Positions 12,754 through 14,301 of a stretch of DNA of 14,301 bases are shown here, in pieces; position 1 is the stretch's first letter; each line of letters opens with the position of its first letter. Source of the DNA: JAEZFI01 sp044508215. Lineage in GTDB: Bacteria > Actinomycetota > Acidimicrobiia > Acidimicrobiales > Microtrichaceae. The notes under the pieces are model-generated. The model made no database searches. It was not told the origin of the DNA and saw only the letters and a list, made by a program, of their open reading frames with translations. The position numbers and the translations under genes are program-made. The DNA lies in NCBI GenBank assembly GCA_044508215.1, contig JBIQID010000082.1, forward strand, positions 1 to 14,301. The letters run 5' to 3'.

Positions 12754-13260
12754 ATGGCCGTCGACGATGCTGCACGCCTGCACCTCTACGAACAGGCGCG
12801 ATCCACCTGGGGCTCGGACGCAGCCGACACCCTGATCGACTCCATGCTCACACCGACCGATCGACCTGCCACCCGGGACGACCTCGTCGCATTCAGCGCC
12901 GAGATCCGTGCAGAGATCGCGGAGCTACGAGGCGAGCTCCGCTCAGAGATCGCGGAGCTCCGAGGTGAGCTCTGCTCAGAGATCGCGGAGCTCCGAGGTG
13001 ATCTCCGCACCGAGATCGCCGGCGTGCGAGGCGAGCTGCACTCCGAGATCACCGGTGTGCGAGGTGATCTCCACTCCGAGATCACCGGTGTGCGAGGCGA
13101 TCTCCACTCCGAGGTCACCGGTGTCCGAGGCGAGATCCAGGACCTGCGCAGTGAGATGTACAAGGGCTTTGCGGATCAGACCCGTCGCTGCTTCTTCGGC
13201 CTGGTCGCGAGCAACGCGACGCTCGTGGGGCTGGTGTTCGCCGCTGTGAAGCTCGGCTGA
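12754..13260 (+). CDS. Membrane-anchored coiled-coil protein with seven 11-residue repeats
   Basis: A 168-residue protein in three parts. Residues 1-48 are a small helical head with RLHLYEQARSTWGSDAADTLI and a TRDDL neck. Residues 52-128 are seven uninterrupted hendecads of the form R-S-E-I-A-E-L-R-G-E-L, a right-handed-type coiled-coil stalk. Residues 146-165 are a hydrophobic segment (FFGLVASNATLVGLVFAAV), probably one transmembrane helix at the very C-terminus. There is no signal peptide, so the stalk should project into the cytoplasm with a tail anchor. This head-neck-stalk-anchor layout resembles prokaryotic relatives of the DUF1640/CCDC90 (MCUR1) group and small actinobacterial proteins of similar design. 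The molecular role is not known and I do not assign one. The gene is divergent from the TetR gene and ends 10 bp from the stop of the convergent monooxygenase. Confidence 0.85.
   Translation: MAVDDAARLHLYEQARSTWGSDAADTLIDSMLTPTDRPATRDDLVAFSAEIRAEIAELRGELRSEIAELRGELCSEIAELRGDLRTEIAGVRGELHSEITGVRGDLHSEITGVRGDLHSEVTGVRGEIQDLRSEMYKGFADQTRRCFFGLVASNATLVGLVFAAVKLG
12907..13137 (+). repeat. Seven tandem in-frame 33-bp repeats (hendecad coding)
   Basis: Units start at 12907, 12940, 12973, 13006, 13039, 13072 and 13105, each encoding one 11-residue coiled-coil repeat. Units 1-3 encode the AELRG type and units 4-7 the GVRG type, so the array looks like two blocks expanded separately. Units 5 and 6 differ at a single position (T versus C), which points to recent duplication or gene conversion. 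Since each unit is a multiple of three, copy-number change would lengthen or shorten the stalk without a frameshift. Confidence 0.9.
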
Positions 13261-13270
13261 CCGCTCGGTC

Positions 13271-14301
13271 TCAGACCTCGAGGAGTGCTGCGCGCGCTGG
13301 AGCAGTGCTCGAGGGGTTCGAGAACTCCATCGCCGGATCGTCGAGCCCCGACCGCTTCAGCGCCCGGTAGTCCTGCCAGTAGCTCTGGTACACCTGCCAC
13401 GGGTACCGGCTGCCCTGCTTGGGGAAGCGGTCGACCGTGCGGGTGACGTAGCCCGAGTTCAGGCCGAGCAACGGCTGCGGGCTCACCGACGTGTCACGGT
13501 TCCGCGCCGTGCACTGGCGCAGGCCGGTGGCCCGCAGGTGGCCGAGCAGCCGAGTGACGTACTCGCAGGTCAGCTCGGCCTTCAGCGTCCACGAGGCGTT
13601 CGTGTAGCCGATCGCCAGCGCGAGGTTCGGGACGTCCTCGATCATCATCCCCTTGTAGGTGAGGCGGTCGCCCACCTCCACCGCCTCGCCGTCGACGCTC
13701 AGCTGCACCCCACCGAGGAACAGGAGGTCGAGGCCGGTGGCGGTCACCACGATGTCGGCCTCCAGCTCGTGGCCCGAGTGGAGCAGCAGGCCGTTCTCGG
13801 TGAAGCGGTCGATCGTGTCGGTGACCACCGACGCCGTGCCCGCGGAGATCGCCCGGAACAGGTCGCCGTTCGGCACCACGCAGAGGCGCTGGTCCCACGG
13901 GTCGTACTTCGGCGTGAAGTGGGTCTCCACGTCGTAGCCCGGCGGCAGCTGCGCGGCGACGCGGCGGAGCAGGACCCGCTTCACTCGCTCGGGACGGCGG
14001 CGGCTCAGGTGGAAGAACGCCTGGGTGCCCAGCGCGTTGATCCACCGGTTGGCCGGGCCCGACCAGCGCTCGGGCAGCGCGCGGCGCAGCGCGTTCGACA
14101 GGGGGTTCCGGCTGGGCAGCGACGTCACGTAGGTGGGGGAGCGCTGCAGCATCGTCACGTGGCCGGCGTGCTTGGCGAGCGACGGCACGAGCGTGACCGC
14201 CGTGGCGCCGCTGCCGATCACGACGATCCGCTTGCCGTGCCAGTCGAGATCCTCGGGCCAGTGCTGCGGGTGGACGATCGTCCCCCGGAAGTCGTCGCGC
14301 C
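13271..14301 (-). CDS. EthA-like flavin monooxygenase (Baeyer-Villiger type), C-terminal part (cut by right edge)
   Basis: The minus strand is open from the right edge to a stop at 13273-13271, giving 342 residues of a longer protein. Near the edge is the Baeyer-Villiger fingerprint FRGTIVHPQHWP (14290-14255), followed by the NADPH-binding GSGATA (14215-14198) and the TMLQRSPTYV stretch. VVTATGLD (13750-13727) is the conserved strand-loop near the flavin. YKGMMIEDVPNLALAIGYTN and ASWTLKAEL follow, as in the mycobacterial EthA group. The enzyme should use FAD, NADPH and O2 to insert oxygen next to a ketone, or to oxidise a heteroatom; the natural substrate is unknown. The N-terminal FAD-binding GxGxxG lies beyond the window. 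A GTG at 14221 would give a shorter frame but would exclude the fingerprint, so it is not the start. Its stop is 10 bp from that of the convergent coiled-coil gene, with no terminator between them. Confidence 0.93.
   Translation of the reverse strand, partial: RDDFRGTIVHPQHWPEDLDWHGKRIVVIGSGATAVTLVPSLAKHAGHVTMLQRSPTYVTSLPSRNPLSNALRRALPERWSGPANRWINALGTQAFFHLSRRRPERVKRVLLRRVAAQLPPGYDVETHFTPKYDPWDQRLCVVPNGDLFRAISAGTASVVTDTIDRFTENGLLLHSGHELEADIVVTATGLDLLFLGGVQLSVDGEAVEVGDRLTYKGMMIEDVPNLALAIGYTNASWTLKAELTCEYVTRLLGHLRATGLRQCTARNRDTSVSPQPLLGLNSGYVTRTVDRFPKQGSRYPWQVYQSYWQDYRALKRSGLDDPAMEFSNPSSTAPARAALLEV

Noticed and set aside
12563..12775. 71-residue N-terminal extension of the TetR protein
   Set aside because: Biased composition, no domain, and overlap with the divergent gene's start. 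ATG 12562 places the helix-turn-helix at the normal position.
12907..13137. Regular 33-bp period that might suggest a CRISPR array
   Set aside because: The units are directly abutting with no spacers, keep one reading frame and encode a coiled-coil stalk, so it is a coding tandem repeat.
13261..13270. Terminator between the convergent coiled-coil and monooxygenase genes
   Set aside because: The gap is only 10 bp and contains no hairpin or T-tract.

Overview
The window is very GC-rich with strong G/C third-position bias and almost no intergenic space. It looks like a chromosomal segment of a high-GC Actinomycetota. The gene content is a bacterial type I fatty acid synthase (FAS I), a 13E12/DUF222-type protein, an EthA-like Baeyer-Villiger monooxygenase and a head-stalk-anchor coiled-coil protein. 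This would fit a mycobacterial relative or a deeper lineage such as Acidimicrobiia. The order of genes after fas-acpS is not the mycobacterial one as I remember it, so I lean towards the latter, but this is inference.

Layout. Positions 1-502 (minus) hold the N-terminal part of a DUF222/13E12-family protein that runs off the left edge; it appears to have a leaderless promoter at 510-537. A 264-bp divergent spacer follows (503-766), with several short inverted repeats. Positions 767-11972 (plus) form a tight three-gene lipid operon joined by two 4-bp stop/start overlaps: a 2975-residue FAS I (AT-ER-DH-MPT-ACP-KR-KS), a holo-ACP synthase (AcpS) that supplies the phosphopantetheinyl transferase the FAS polypeptide lacks, and a 615-residue protein fusing a biotinyl (BCCP) domain to an acyl-CoA carboxyltransferase.

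A TetR-family regulator (11936-12562, minus) converges on the operon and overlaps the end of the carboxyltransferase gene by 37 bp. It is divergent from a membrane-anchored coiled-coil protein (12754-13260, plus) built of seven tandem 11-residue repeats. From the right edge, a partial flavin monooxygenase of the EthA type (13271 to beyond 14301, minus) converges on it with a 10-bp gap.

How the genes fit together. AcpS would activate the FAS I carrier domain at Ser1763. The BCCP-CT protein, given a biotin carboxylase encoded elsewhere, would carboxylate an acyl-CoA, plausibly acetyl-CoA, to supply the malonyl-CoA that the MPT domain loads. The operon therefore looks like a nearly self-contained de novo fatty acid synthesis unit. 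The TetR protein is a candidate, unproven regulator. The most interesting item is the BCCP-CT fusion, whose domain order matches the C-terminal part of eukaryotic multidomain acetyl-CoA carboxylase and which sits translationally coupled behind a fungal-type FAS.
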